A stretch of DNA of 49,873 nucleotides from assembly GCA_943913645.1 (NCBI GenBank), contig CALTYZ010000018.1, positions 1 to 49,873 on the forward strand, given 5' to 3'. A model generated the notes under the pieces. That model had not been told where the DNA came from. It worked only from the letters and a program-made list of their open reading frames with translations, and ran no database searches. The first letter of the stretch is position 1; each line of letters starts with the position of its first letter. The position numbers and the translations under genes were made by a program. This document shows positions 16,979 to 25,429 of the stretch, piece after piece. Origin of the DNA: an uncultured Corynebacterium sp. Its GTDB lineage: Bacteria > Actinomycetota > Actinomycetes > Mycobacteriales > Mycobacteriaceae.

Positions 16979-19675
16979 ATGCGCATCCACTCGTTGCTGG
17001 TGAAGAACTTCCGTGCCCTTGAGCATCTTGAGATCACTGCACTGCCGGAGACAGGCGTGATCATTATTGAGGGCGATAACGAGGCCGGTAAGTCCACCAT
17101 TCTCGACGCGATTGATCTGGTGCTCCAGGAACGCTCGACGTCGAAGAAGAAACAGGTCAAGGCGTGCGCGCCAGTGGGGCGCGATGTGGGACCGGAAGTG
17201 ACGTTGCGGGCAACGGTGGGACAATACGCATTCACCGTGTCGAAGCGGTGGTTGAAAAGCGCGAAGTGCGAGCTGACGCTGACCAAACCTGAGCGGCGCA
17301 ATTTCACCGGGCGTGAGGCTGATGATCAGCTCGAACGCATCCTACAGGACAGTCTTGATGAAAAACTGCTGGCAACACTGTTTTTGCGACAAGGCCAACT
17401 CGATCCTGGGGTGCAAGCAGCGGGCATTGCCTCTGTTGCCACCGCGTTGCAGGAAGCCTCAGGTGAGGTTGATGCGGCTGCGGGAGCAGAAGATACTGCG
17501 TTGATGGAGGCAGTCGAGGACCACTATGCCGAGTACTGGACGGCGGGTGCGCGCCCGAAACCGAAAGCTGGTTACGCCGCGTTGATCAAGGCCAGAGATG
17601 ATGCGAGCACGGCGCGCGATGACGCCATGGCCGAGCTTGAGCGGTTGACGGGCTTTGTTGATGAGGTCGCCCGGCGTGAAGATGAGCTGCGCCGCATTGA
17701 GGACGAGCTACCGGCAGCTGAGGAGGAAGCTGTCAGACGCCAGCGCGAAGCTGAGGAAGCGGCGCAACTGGGCAAGCAGGCGGCGCAGGCACAGGATCGT
17801 CTGGATCGGGAGGTGTTGCACCGTGAACGCGCAGAAGCCGCCCTTGCTGCCCGCCGGGTGCTTGCGCAGCGAGTCGAGACAGCCGAAACTGCGGTAGAGG
17901 CACTGCGTGCACAAGTCGAGCCAGCCTGTGAGGCCGCGCAGGCAGAGCAGGTGAAAATATCGGAGCTCATCGCCAGCCGTGACATTGCCCACGCAGAGGT
18001 CAAGAAGCAGCGTGAAGAAGCAAAACGCGCCACGCGCATGCTCGATTTGCTGCGAGCGCGCCGTGACCTCAAATCGTGCGATGACCTGCTTGACCAAGTC
18101 AAGGATGCGGTTGCGAACTATCGCAAACTGGTGGAAACCTCCCCGGCGCGCATGATCACCGACGAGGACCTCGAAAAGGTCAATGCGGCGCACACCGAAG
18201 TAGCGCTGCAGCGCCGGTTGCGCGATGCGGCTGCTGCCAAGCTGGAACTGACCGCCGAGGGTGAAACCGTCATTGTCGATGGCGATGAGACCCCGGTAGA
18301 CGGCACTGTCGGTGTGGAAGTCTTTGAAGGCACTGAGCTGCGTATCGGTGGTGTGCAGCTCATCTATCGGGCTGCACAGGATGCGAAAGATCCGCACGCC
18401 GGTGTGGAGCAGGCAGAACACAACCTTGCAGAACTACTAGAAGCGCTGGGATGTGCCACTGCAGCTGAGGTGCAAGTAGCGCGGGATGCACACCGGGAGC
18501 ATGCGCTCAATCTGGCTGCGGCGAAGCGGCGTCGAGATGAACTCCTTGGCGGAAGCGATCTTGAAACGCTCCAGGCGCAGCGCGCTGGGGTAGCGCAAGC
18601 CATCACCGAGCTGACCGCGGCACTAGGAGACGATATCCCCGATACCCAACAGGTGGATGCCTCCAACGATTACGAAGAGGAAATCCAACGCGGTGTTGAC
18701 ACCGCAGAGCGAGAACTAGGCGCAGCTGAGCGTCGGGTTGAAGAAATTGAAGCGGCGCTGAAACCGTATGCTGATCGTTCTGCGGCACACGCCTTGACCA
18801 AGTTGGAGGCCCAGCTTGAAGCCAAAGAGAGCGAGCTGGATGTCGCCCAGCGCGAGCTTACTGCGGCCGAGGCCGAGACACCTGCAGCACAGTTGACAGC
18901 GATGCTTAAGACCGCGCAAGATAACGAGGCTGAGGCGCAGGCGGTGGCACAGCGTTGCGCGCAAGACGCGGCCGCGGCGGATCCCCAATTGATGGACAGT
19001 TTGGCGCAGGGCGCGAAAACACGGGTTGCCACCCTTAGTCAGCGTCGTGCCCAGGCCAGCAACCGGATCACTGAGCTGACCGGGCGCATCGAGTTGGCAA
19101 CTGGTGCTGCGGAGAAGGCAGACCGAGCCGAGGCACAGTTGGAGCGTGCTGAGGTCGCGTTGTCTGCGGCCACCCGACGTGCGGAGGCGATTCGGCTTCT
19201 GCGTGACACTCTGGTGGCGCACCGCGATGCCGCACGTGCGCGCTACAGTGCCCCATTTCGTGATGCGCTGCGCAAGCATGCGCAGGTGCTGTATGGGTCG
19301 GGTGTTGAGTTCACCTTGGGGCAAGCCCTCGAAGTCACTGACCGCACCATGGGTGGGGCGACGGTGCCAGTCAGTGAGCTCTCGGGCGGGACGAAGGAGC
19401 AGCTTGCTGTGCTGACCAGGTTCGCTATCGCTGATCTGATGAGTCACAGCGGGAAAACTGCGCCTGTGCCGGTGGTGGTTGATGATGCACTTGGCGCGAC
19501 CGACCCAGATCGTTTGAGTCGAATGAACTTGCTGTTCAATCAGGTGGGCAACACCGCCCAGGTGATTGTGTTGACATGTTTTCCGCAACGCTTTGACCGG
19601 GTTGATGCTGTGCGGCGCTACCGGATTGAAGACCTCAAACACCCCACGCACGAAGGGCTCACGTCGCAGCTTTAA
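16979..19675 (+). CDS. SbcC/Rad50-like AAA ATPase without a zinc hook
   Basis: 898 residues from ATG 16979. It opens MRIHSLLVKNFRAL with Walker A GDNEAGKST at 32-40. Long coiled coils (Ala/Glu/Arg-rich) cover about 225-420 and 490-770. The ABC signature LSGGTKEQ lies near 801 and Walker B VVVDDALGATDP near 832. The apex between the coils normally holds a CxxC zinc hook in SbcC/Rad50; here no CxxC exists. Instead, a short beta-rich stretch (about 424-467, with ETPVDGTVGVEVFEG) occupies that point. It is probably the ATPase partner of the nuclease gene 7 nt upstream, like YhaN with YhaO. Its 3' end is 19 nt before the MarR promoter dyad. Confidence 0.88.
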   Translation: MRIHSLLVKNFRALEHLEITALPETGVIIIEGDNEAGKSTILDAIDLVLQERSTSKKKQVKACAPVGRDVGPEVTLRATVGQYAFTVSKRWLKSAKCELTLTKPERRNFTGREADDQLERILQDSLDEKLLATLFLRQGQLDPGVQAAGIASVATALQEASGEVDAAAGAEDTALMEAVEDHYAEYWTAGARPKPKAGYAALIKARDDASTARDDAMAELERLTGFVDEVARREDELRRIEDELPAAEEEAVRRQREAEEAAQLGKQAAQAQDRLDREVLHRERAEAALAARRVLAQRVETAETAVEALRAQVEPACEAAQAEQVKISELIASRDIAHAEVKKQREEAKRATRMLDLLRARRDLKSCDDLLDQVKDAVANYRKLVETSPARMITDEDLEKVNAAHTEVALQRRLRDAAAAKLELTAEGETVIVDGDETPVDGTVGVEVFEGTELRIGGVQLIYRAAQDAKDPHAGVEQAEHNLAELLEALGCATAAEVQVARDAHREHALNLAAAKRRRDELLGGSDLETLQAQRAGVAQAITELTAALGDDIPDTQQVDASNDYEEEIQRGVDTAERELGAAERRVEEIEAALKPYADRSAAHALTKLEAQLEAKESELDVAQRELTAAEAETPAAQLTAMLKTAQDNEAEAQAVAQRCAQDAAAADPQLMDSLAQGAKTRVATLSQRRAQASNRITELTGRIELATGAAEKADRAEAQLERAEVALSAATRRAEAIRLLRDTLVAHRDAARARYSAPFRDALRKHAQVLYGSGVEFTLGQALEVTDRTMGGATVPVSELSGGTKEQLAVLTRFAIADLMSHSGKTAPVPVVVDDALGATDPDRLSRMNLLFNQVGNTAQVIVLTCFPQRFDRVDAVRRYRIEDLKHPTHEGLTSQL

Positions 19676-19694
19676 GCGTTGTGTTCGTTGCTGA

Positions 19695-19731
19695 TGGTGT
19701 CGTTGGCTGCAGACGACACCACAAGTAATGT
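19695..19731 (+). promoter_or_regulatory. marR promoter with overlapping 9-bp dyad
   Basis: TGGTGTCGT (19695-19703) and ACGACACCA (19713-19721) form a perfect inverted repeat around 9 nt. Four bases on is TAATGT (19726-19731), which fits the corynebacterial TANNNT -10 box. The ATG at 19739 is 7 nt further, so the mRNA would be leaderless. The dyad covers the -35 region and is a candidate autoregulatory operator. No T-run follows it, so a terminator is less likely. Confidence 0.55.
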
Positions 19732-19738
19732 ATTTCTT

Positions 19739-20209
19739 ATGGGTATGGGAACGCGGGGGTTGACCGAGGAGGAACAACAACTGTGGGCGCTCGTGAGCTC
19801 TGCGTGGGGCAAAGCGCTGCGAACTGTCGATGAGGCGTTGCAAACAGGCTCGGAGCTGTCTTCGGCAGAATTCGCGGTGTTGTCCACTCTGTCTGCCTGC
19901 GAGAACCAAACGATGCGCTTGCGCGAGCTGTGCCACGCCCTAGATTGGGATCGCTCGCGCGTCTCACACCAGGTCACACGCATGCAACGCCGGGGATTGG
20001 TGGCCAAAGACCCCAGCCCAGGCGATGGAAGGGGAGTGCTGGTTTCTGCCACAGACGACGGGATCAAGCGGGTTGCGGCAGCAACACCCGAGCACGCCAA
20101 GGTGGTGCGCCGGGTCGTGCTTGAGCCCCTCACTGATGACGGGGCGACTCAGGTGCTGGAAACAGTATACAGGACAATCCTTCAGATCAGCACAGGTTCG
20201 AGAAAGTAG
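19739..20209 (+). CDS. MarR-family transcriptional regulator
   Basis: 156 residues. The winged-helix core is clear: RLRELCHALDWDRSRVSHQV is the recognition helix and LVAKDPSPGDGRGVLVSATDDG the wing. Cysteines at 54 and 65 in the dimer/helix region could sense oxidants. C. glutamicum has a MarR-type redox regulator, RosR, which I recall lies in the same stretch of the chromosome and has a cysteine near position 64, so orthology is possible but untested. The start at ATG 19739 (or ATG 19745) has no ribosome site and fits a leaderless mRNA. PspC-domain gene follows 99 nt downstream. Target genes unknown. Confidence 0.85.
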   Translation: MGMGTRGLTEEEQQLWALVSSAWGKALRTVDEALQTGSELSSAEFAVLSTLSACENQTMRLRELCHALDWDRSRVSHQVTRMQRRGLVAKDPSPGDGRGVLVSATDDGIKRVAAATPEHAKVVRRVVLEPLTDDGATQVLETVYRTILQISTGSRK

Positions 20210-20308
20210 TTCTGGGCAGCAAGGTGCCGCCTCCTTGTTGCAACGGGTACACAGGTGTTCAATGGGAGGTGCCAGATTAGTATTTCCCACTTCAGGAAGG
20301 TTCGCCCC

Positions 20309-20521
20309 ATGAGCTACCAGAACACAGGCGGTACTCCGCAAAAACTCACCCGCTCAATGACCGACAAGATGCTCGCGGGCGTCTGCGGCGGCGTTGCACA
20401 AAGCCTCGGCATTGACGCCACCATTGTGCGTGTAGTCTTCGTGCTCCTTGCCCTCGGCGGAGTGTTCCCCGGGGTGTTGGCGTACTTGATTTGCTGGTTT
20501 GTGATGCCACCCGAGTTTTAG
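20309..20521 (+). CDS. PspC-domain small membrane protein
   Basis: 70 residues from ATG 20309 with AGGAAGG nine bases upstream. The sequence KLTRSMTDKMLAGVCGGVAQ then one long hydrophobic helix and CWFVMPPEF is the PspC domain, which in other bacteria takes part in the phage-shock/envelope-stress response or acts as a toxin-like membrane protein. No pspA is nearby. Its stop is 8 nt from the convergent acetyltransferase stop. Confidence 0.88.
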   Translation: MSYQNTGGTPQKLTRSMTDKMLAGVCGGVAQSLGIDATIVRVVFVLLALGGVFPGVLAYLICWFVMPPEF

Positions 20522-20529
20522 CCAATTCA

Positions 20530-21087
20530 TCAGCTGTCGGTGGCCAGCCGGGAATAGACCGCGAGATCGGTGAACGTACCGCGCAGATACTGCGCATCGC
20601 GCAGGATCCCTTCACGGGTGTAGCCGCATCGCTGAGCGACGCGACACGAAGCGGGATTGCTCGGAGCCGCTTTAATTTCCAACCGGTGCAAACCATGGTC
20701 CAGCGCGTACTCTGTGAGCAGCGCTACCGCGTTTGTCATCACACCGCGCCCGCGCGCCCACGGCGCCGTGGAATAGCCAAGCTCGCCTGTGTGCGGGTTC
20801 GACGCGTTTGTCCGCAGCTCAACGTTGCCGCAATACCGCGCCTCGATCACAATCGCCCACCGCGCAAGGTGATCGGCGGGAGGGCCAAGAAACTTTTCCA
20901 GGTGCGCATCGGTGAATGGGTGGGGCACGTGCGTATGGGCGATCATGTGCGCATCAGTGCTAGCGGCGCGGACGTCCTCACGCAGCTGCTTGATCTGTGT
21001 GACGCGGCTCCATGGCAGGAGCATGAGTTCCCCGCTACTGAGCACAACCTCACGCAGCGACGAGAACCGTGGTTCAACCGTGGGCAC
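20530..21087 (-). CDS. GNAT-family N-acetyltransferase (RimJ/RimL-like)
   Basis: 185 residues. The acetyl-CoA binding region reads LGYSTAPWARGRGVMTNAV, with the RGRG loop, followed by LHRLEIKAAPSNPASCRVAQ and the CGYTREGILRD segment typical of RimJ/RimL-type enzymes. Substrate may be a protein N-terminus or a small molecule; it cannot be read here. The start is GTG 21087, with no good ribosome site, 24 nt after the stop of the hydrolase gene, so the two are probably co-transcribed. Confidence 0.82.
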   Translation of the reverse strand: MPTVEPRFSSLREVVLSSGELMLLPWSRVTQIKQLREDVRAASTDAHMIAHTHVPHPFTDAHLEKFLGPPADHLARWAIVIEARYCGNVELRTNASNPHTGELGYSTAPWARGRGVMTNAVALLTEYALDHGLHRLEIKAAPSNPASCRVAQRCGYTREGILRDAQYLRGTFTDLAVYSRLATDS

Positions 21088-21110
21088 CGTAGATACCGTG
21101 GCAACCGGGG

Positions 21111-22706
21111 CTAGCGCGCCTCGAAGAACCCTGGCTGATCCACAGGACCAGGGTTGCCGGTGCGCAAGTACTCCACCACCTGGCGATCTACCGCCGGGTT
21201 GCCGTGTCCGACATGACCGTGGCCTGGACCATGCACTGTGACCAGATGCGAGCCCATCGGGTCGGCGATACCAAACCTGCCTGCGTATACCGTTTGCGGG
21301 TCACCAGTGCCATTGAACTGCAAAGGACGAGTAGCCAGACGCGAACCGTCAAGCGCTACCTTCCCCGCAACCGGACCAGCACCAGCGCACGCGCCACCAG
21401 ATGCAATCGCAAGCAAGCGTGCGTTGAGCTGATCACCCGTGATGTGCGACCACAGCATCGCCGGTGCCAACTCATACATTGGCGCAGTGACATTCTCATT
21501 GCAAAGCTGAATGCTTTGCAGCTGGAACAATGCGGCGTACTGCGCCTGAGCCTCCGCAAGCGAATCCGGATCCGGGGTAGCGTTTCGCTCCTGCTCAGAC
21601 AGGGTTCCATTCGTTGCCCGCGCGAGGTCATCCCACAGAGCCGGCACCGGAAGCAACCTCGGAGTCACCGCGAACAGCGAAGAATTCGCCTGGCTCGCAC
21701 CCGGATTGAGCATACGAGAGATAACGCCCTGTCCCTCCACACGCAGCTTGCCAGTAGCCGTTATCGCATCCGCACCCGCCTGGCCCGCAAACTCAAAACC
21801 TGGAGGAAGATCACCAATACGGGCAGGCGGAGGTGTTGAAGTCGGGTTAGTCCCAGACTCGGCCACCACAACATTGGACCAGTACTGATACGCCTTAAGT
21901 GGGGTATCACCCATCCCGTAAGTCGCATCGTTGGCAGCAACCCACGCAAAATACTCATGCAAGGCGCGCTCATATCCCAGAGTCTGATCAGCAAGCAGCC
22001 GCGTCCACTGCGTATCTGGGTCCATCGCAGAATCCAACACAACACGATCAGTGTGCTCTGGGTACAGCGTGGCGTACGTGGAGGCCAAATACGTACCGTA
22101 TGACAGACCAATAATGGAAACCTTCTGCTCACCTAACGCTTGGCGGACCATCTCCCAGTCCCGGGCGTTGTTCTCCGTGGTAATAGTCTCCGGGTAACCA
22201 AGACGATCACCCTGGCACAGCGACCGTGCAAGCCCACCATAGGAAATCCACGACTCGATCTCTGTCTTGGCGGCGTTGACGGGAGTGCTGACATCAGGTG
22301 ATGCGCAGTTGAGTGCTGTGGAACCGCGCAGCCCACGCGGCTGCACAGCGACAAGGTCCCACTCGTTCCGGAGCTCCTCGGGCCAGTCGAGGGCCTTTGA
22401 GCCGAAGTAAGAATAGGCGTCTCCGCCGGGACCACCAGGGTTACCAAAGATCGTGCCGCGCCGGGCAGCAGGATTTTTCGCCGGTGCCTGCAAGAACCCG
22501 AGAGAGATCTGCGGCCCGGCCGGGTCGGTATAGCGCATCGGCACGTCAATACGGCCACACTGGGCGCCTTCAACAGTGACTTGGGTTGGGCAAGGCTCCC
22601 AGGTGATCTGGGGTACGGGCTGCGCCTGCGCGAGGGGAGCGGTAGCCAGACTGGTAGCCAGTGTCAGACCGGCAAGCGTGGCGGAGACGGCGCGGAAAGC
22701 GGACAC
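21111..22706 (-). CDS. Secreted TAP-like alpha/beta-hydrolase (S33 peptidase type)
   Basis: 531 residues. A Sec signal peptide (VSATLAGLTLATSLATAPL then AQA) is followed by the mature start QPVPQITWEPCP. The nucleophile elbow is GLSYG near residue 200, with the oxyanion stretch IFGNPGGPGGDAYSY near 86-100. The C-terminal TAP-like lid region holds GPGHGHVGHGNPAVD, supplying the catalytic His. This build matches tripeptidyl aminopeptidases and the SlpD/E or Caeruleomycin-type secreted hydrolases of actinobacteria. Start GTG 22706 with AAAAGGGG eight bases upstream. Possible substrates are peptides or mycolic-type esters outside the cell; peptides are more likely. Confidence 0.85.
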   Translation of the reverse strand: MSAFRAVSATLAGLTLATSLATAPLAQAQPVPQITWEPCPTQVTVEGAQCGRIDVPMRYTDPAGPQISLGFLQAPAKNPAARRGTIFGNPGGPGGDAYSYFGSKALDWPEELRNEWDLVAVQPRGLRGSTALNCASPDVSTPVNAAKTEIESWISYGGLARSLCQGDRLGYPETITTENNARDWEMVRQALGEQKVSIIGLSYGTYLASTYATLYPEHTDRVVLDSAMDPDTQWTRLLADQTLGYERALHEYFAWVAANDATYGMGDTPLKAYQYWSNVVVAESGTNPTSTPPPARIGDLPPGFEFAGQAGADAITATGKLRVEGQGVISRMLNPGASQANSSLFAVTPRLLPVPALWDDLARATNGTLSEQERNATPDPDSLAEAQAQYAALFQLQSIQLCNENVTAPMYELAPAMLWSHITGDQLNARLLAIASGGACAGAGPVAGKVALDGSRLATRPLQFNGTGDPQTVYAGRFGIADPMGSHLVTVHGPGHGHVGHGNPAVDRQVVEYLRTGNPGPVDQPGFFEAR

Positions 22707-22895
22707 GGAACAAACCCCTTTTATCCTCGGTAAAACGTAGCTGATTGAAATCTATCAATGGGACGATATCCTAGCTGCTCAACCCACGCATGACAGGGAG
22801 GCGATCATTCGGCTTCGCTACTTGCCCGCCCCCGCTATCATTGTGCCTCGTCCACAAAGTTCCACACCGACGAGACCATCAGAGGTAGAAGCATT

Positions 22896-23687
22896 ATGGG
22901 AACCGTTGGGTTGCTGACTGTGCAGTTCACTGGCGTTATTGTGCTGGTACTGCTGCTTTGGGTACTGGGGCGACGGCGCGTCGGGTTCGCGTGGTCCTCC
23001 CTTGGGTGGGGCGCGCTAGCGTTTCCCTTGTCCCAGGTTGCCCGTCTCGCGCTGACCATCCCGTTGAATCTGCTGCTGTCCACCGTGCTGCCGCCAGCAG
23101 CTGCGGTTACCGCCACCACAGTGGTGATGCTCGCAACCTCAGGGCTGTTCGAAGAATCCGCACGTTGGATTGTGATGCGCTACTGGGCCAAGCGCGTCCG
23201 CACCTGGGATGAGGGCATAGGCTTTGGTCTGGGGCACGGAGGAATCGAGGCGCTTTTGCTCCTCGGTATCGCAGCGGTAAACAATTTCTTCCTCGCCATC
23301 AACCCAGACATGCTAAAAGCCCAGGTGGAGGCAGCTGGTGACCCGGAGGCACTGAACGCACTCAATGAGCAACTGACGGCGCTGAACGAACTCAGCCTCA
23401 CCTTTGTTGCTATGAGCTGGTACGAGCGCCTCCTCGCCATCTCGCTGCACGTTGCACTCTCAGTGTTGATCATGCGCGGCGTGCGCGAGCGACGGTGGCA
23501 GCTGTGGTTGATCGCCGTGATCGCACACGTCGCGTTCAACAGCCTGGTTCTTCTGAAAGAGCCGTTAGGGCACGCGGGGATGTATGCGTTTTTGACCGTG
23601 CCTGCACTCATTGCGGTATGGGCCGTTGTTGCAGGCCCACTGTCGCGCCGGGCGGATGCGCTGCGCGCCGGCAGTGAGGTGCGCTAG
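22896..23687 (+). CDS. YhfC-like intramembrane protease
   Basis: 263 residues with about seven hydrophobic segments. Two conserved polar motifs inside the membrane, EESAR (86-90) and GHGGIEA (113-119), are those of the YhfC/DUF2324 family of predicted glutamic/metallo intramembrane peptidases related to Abi/CAAX proteases. A further HVALS (about 186) and HVAFNS segment provides later histidines. Start ATG 22896 after AGAGG. Divergent from the hydrolase gene with 189 nt between starts. Substrate unknown. Confidence 0.8.
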   Translation: MGTVGLLTVQFTGVIVLVLLLWVLGRRRVGFAWSSLGWGALAFPLSQVARLALTIPLNLLLSTVLPPAAAVTATTVVMLATSGLFEESARWIVMRYWAKRVRTWDEGIGFGLGHGGIEALLLLGIAAVNNFFLAINPDMLKAQVEAAGDPEALNALNEQLTALNELSLTFVAMSWYERLLAISLHVALSVLIMRGVRERRWQLWLIAVIAHVAFNSLVLLKEPLGHAGMYAFLTVPALIAVWAVVAGPLSRRADALRAGSEVR

Positions 23688-23877
23688 CCGGCAGGCTTGA
23701 GTCGATGAGTGCGACGCGGATCTGGTTCCCGTCTGGAACAGCGGTAACAAATGTAGTCCACACGGGGGAACAATACTCTGCCTCGACGCTGACTAAACTG
23801 CGCAGAAGGCGATCAAGCTTCGAGTACAGTTGTTAAGCGGATGTCGCGTTTGGTTGCGGCATGCAGGGAGTTCGTAG

Positions 23878-24165
23878 ATGGTGTGGAGACTGCTGTGGTT
23901 TACAGGCCTGATTTTTGCAATGCTCACGGCGGTCTCAGTTGCCCAGTCGTTGCCCGGGATGATCGTGATCTCTTGCATCGGCACCATCAGTATTTTCATG
24001 GTGGGCCAGAAACGGTTTACGCTCGAAGGCGGCGCGGTGGCAGTGGGAGTGTTCTTTGCCGCCACCGCGGTTGGTGCGGTTGTGCCGTTTCTCCGGCTGG
24101 TGGTCTTTGTGTGCGCTATCGCGTGGACGTGGTATTCAATCGGCAACGATCTCATCTTGCGCTGA
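23878..24165 (+). CDS. Small membrane protein, unknown
   Basis: 95 residues from ATG 23878 with AGGGAG upstream. Three hydrophobic helices: LLWFTGLIFAMLTAV, MIVISCIGTISIFMV and VGVFFAATAVGAVVPFL plus a final VVFVCAIAWTWYSI. The composition and ribosome site favour this frame over a longer overlapping one starting at 23841. No family recognised. Its last 30 nt overlap the convergent gene at 24136-24423. Confidence 0.6.
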   Translation: MVWRLLWFTGLIFAMLTAVSVAQSLPGMIVISCIGTISIFMVGQKRFTLEGGAVAVGVFFAATAVGAVVPFLRLVVFVCAIAWTWYSIGNDLILR

Positions 24166-24423
24166 CTGCACAAGACCGTCACCCGAAATCTCAACGGTGA
24201 GTTGCTGTGGCTTGAGGTTGGTCGCCGCGCTCAGTGTGTACGCCACGTCGGGCCCTTGCTTGTCGACGCCACCCTTACTCGCCCTCACTTCTTCGTCCTT
24301 GTCATCATCGCCACGAGGACGTTGTCGCTGATATCGAGGCTCGGGGAGTTCACCCACATTCATGAGCAAGCTTGACACCACCCCGGTGAGCGCAGATGTT
24401 GACCTTGATTCTTTCGACGGCAT
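24136..24423 (-). CDS. Hydrophilic protein, possible 3' half of a frameshifted gene
   Basis: 95 residues, with no membrane segment; rich in charged residues (RPRGDDDKDEEVR) and ending in a folded-looking part (VAYTLSAATNLKPQQLTVEI). It starts at ATG 24423 inside the gene at 24350-24667, overlapping it by 74 nt in a different frame, and has no good ribosome site. The overlap is too long for normal coupling, so the two may be halves of one roughly 190-residue protein: a two-helix membrane anchor plus this soluble tail. Family not recognised. Confidence 0.5.
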   Translation of the reverse strand: MPSKESRSTSALTGVVSSLLMNVGELPEPRYQRQRPRGDDDKDEEVRASKGGVDKQGPDVAYTLSAATNLKPQQLTVEISGDGLVQSAQDEIVAD

Positions 24424-24667
24424 TTACCTCGGGGTAAAAGCCAGTCTCCACCCGGTGGTTCCGCAGATATCGCAGGAGCAGCCAGGCTGGCACGCCCAGC
24501 GAGATAAGGATGATAATCGGCAGCGCGGTGAGGGCGATTCCCCGGTCAACCTGCAGTTTGATCATTCCGAGTGACGGCAGAATTAACAGACCGTACATTG
24601 CAATGATCGCCGCTACCGCAGCCAAGGAGTTCTGAACCCTCGGTAGGGTCAGCTGATTCCAGCGCAT
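24350..24667 (-). CDS. Two-helix membrane protein, possible 5' half of a frameshifted gene
   Basis: 105 residues from ATG 24667 with AGAAGG upstream. Two hydrophobic helices (SLAAVAAIIAMYGLLILP and LTALPIIILISLGVPAWLLL) are followed by a basic RYLRNHRVETGFYPEVNAV stretch. The last 25 residues (after FYPEV) look unlike coding sequence, and the +1 frame from 24423 continues a plausible soluble domain. A single-base indel near 24423 would explain this. No family recognised. Confidence 0.55.
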   Translation of the reverse strand: MRWNQLTLPRVQNSLAAVAAIIAMYGLLILPSLGMIKLQVDRGIALTALPIIILISLGVPAWLLLRYLRNHRVETGFYPEVNAVERIKVNICAHRGGVKLAHECG

Positions 24668-24933
24668 GGGTCCCTTCTTTCAGACTTTGGGAGCGATGAC
24701 GTGATCCGTACACACTCACTTCCTAGCCAGCTTTCCCAACGTTACGTCTGCACCGATTGCACGACCGGAGAGCCACCGTCGTGAACCGGAGTTTCAATCC
24801 TCGGTAGGCGGCAAGACCCCAGGGCGCCACAGCCGTCGCTCAGGAGGCCGATCGCCAACTGCCCTATCGTAGTTGTGCCGATCGTATTGGTACGGCGAAG
24901 ATGCCCAGGCACCCCGAACACAAGGAGCCAACT

Positions 24934-25293
24934 GTGAAGCGTGAACTCGTATTTATCGTCTACGTCTCCGACATCGACACCTCGGTCACTTTCTATAGTG
25001 ACCTCCTAGACCTCAAGACTGACTTCATGTCTCCGCGATACGTCACTTTCGAGTTGGCCGAAGGGGTGTCTCTCGCTCTGTGGACCGGCAACGCGGATGC
25101 TCTGGAGGAAGCGTCGAACCGGACAACCGAGGTGTGCCTCAACGTGCCTGCCGAGCGGGTACTAACCACTTTTCAGCAGTGGAAGGACAAGAGCGTCCAG
25201 GTCGTCCGCGAACCTTACGAGGAGGTTTTCGGCACCACGTTCGTTGTGGCTGACCCTGATGGCAACCTCATTCGCGTCGCCCCCATCGATTAG
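24934..25293 (+). CDS. VOC-superfamily (glyoxalase/bleomycin-resistance fold) protein
   Basis: 119 residues from GTG 24934, placed by AAGGAG six bases upstream. It shows the paired beta-alpha-beta-beta-beta modules: RELVFIVYVSDIDTSVTFY and FGTTFVVADPDGNLIRVAPI, with the DPDGN turn that ends the fold. Metal ligands are not clear: the first-strand position holds F rather than H, so it may bind a ligand rather than act as a glyoxalase. Stand-alone gene at the left edge of the accessory region. Confidence 0.8.
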   Translation: MKRELVFIVYVSDIDTSVTFYSDLLDLKTDFMSPRYVTFELAEGVSLALWTGNADALEEASNRTTEVCLNVPAERVLTTFQQWKDKSVQVVREPYEEVFGTTFVVADPDGNLIRVAPID

Positions 25294-25429
25294 CCGCAGC
25301 GCGCTGACTTACGAACAAGGTTTCAATCTCCCTACAAGAGCAATCCCTGCTCCAGATGGGTCGGCAACCCGCGCTACATTGTGGGGTTGACCGGCCAGAT
25401 CACGCGGGTTGCGGTGGAGGCAGTCCGGA

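Noticed and set aside
19676..19738. Dyad after the SbcC-like gene as a rho-independent terminator
   Set aside because: The stem is good but no T-run follows; its position on the -35 region of marR fits an operator better.
24789..25332. GTTTCAATC-like strings at about 24792 and 25321, reminiscent of CRISPR repeats
   Set aside because: Only 9-10 bases are shared, there are just two copies some 530 bp apart with a gene between, and no cas genes are present.
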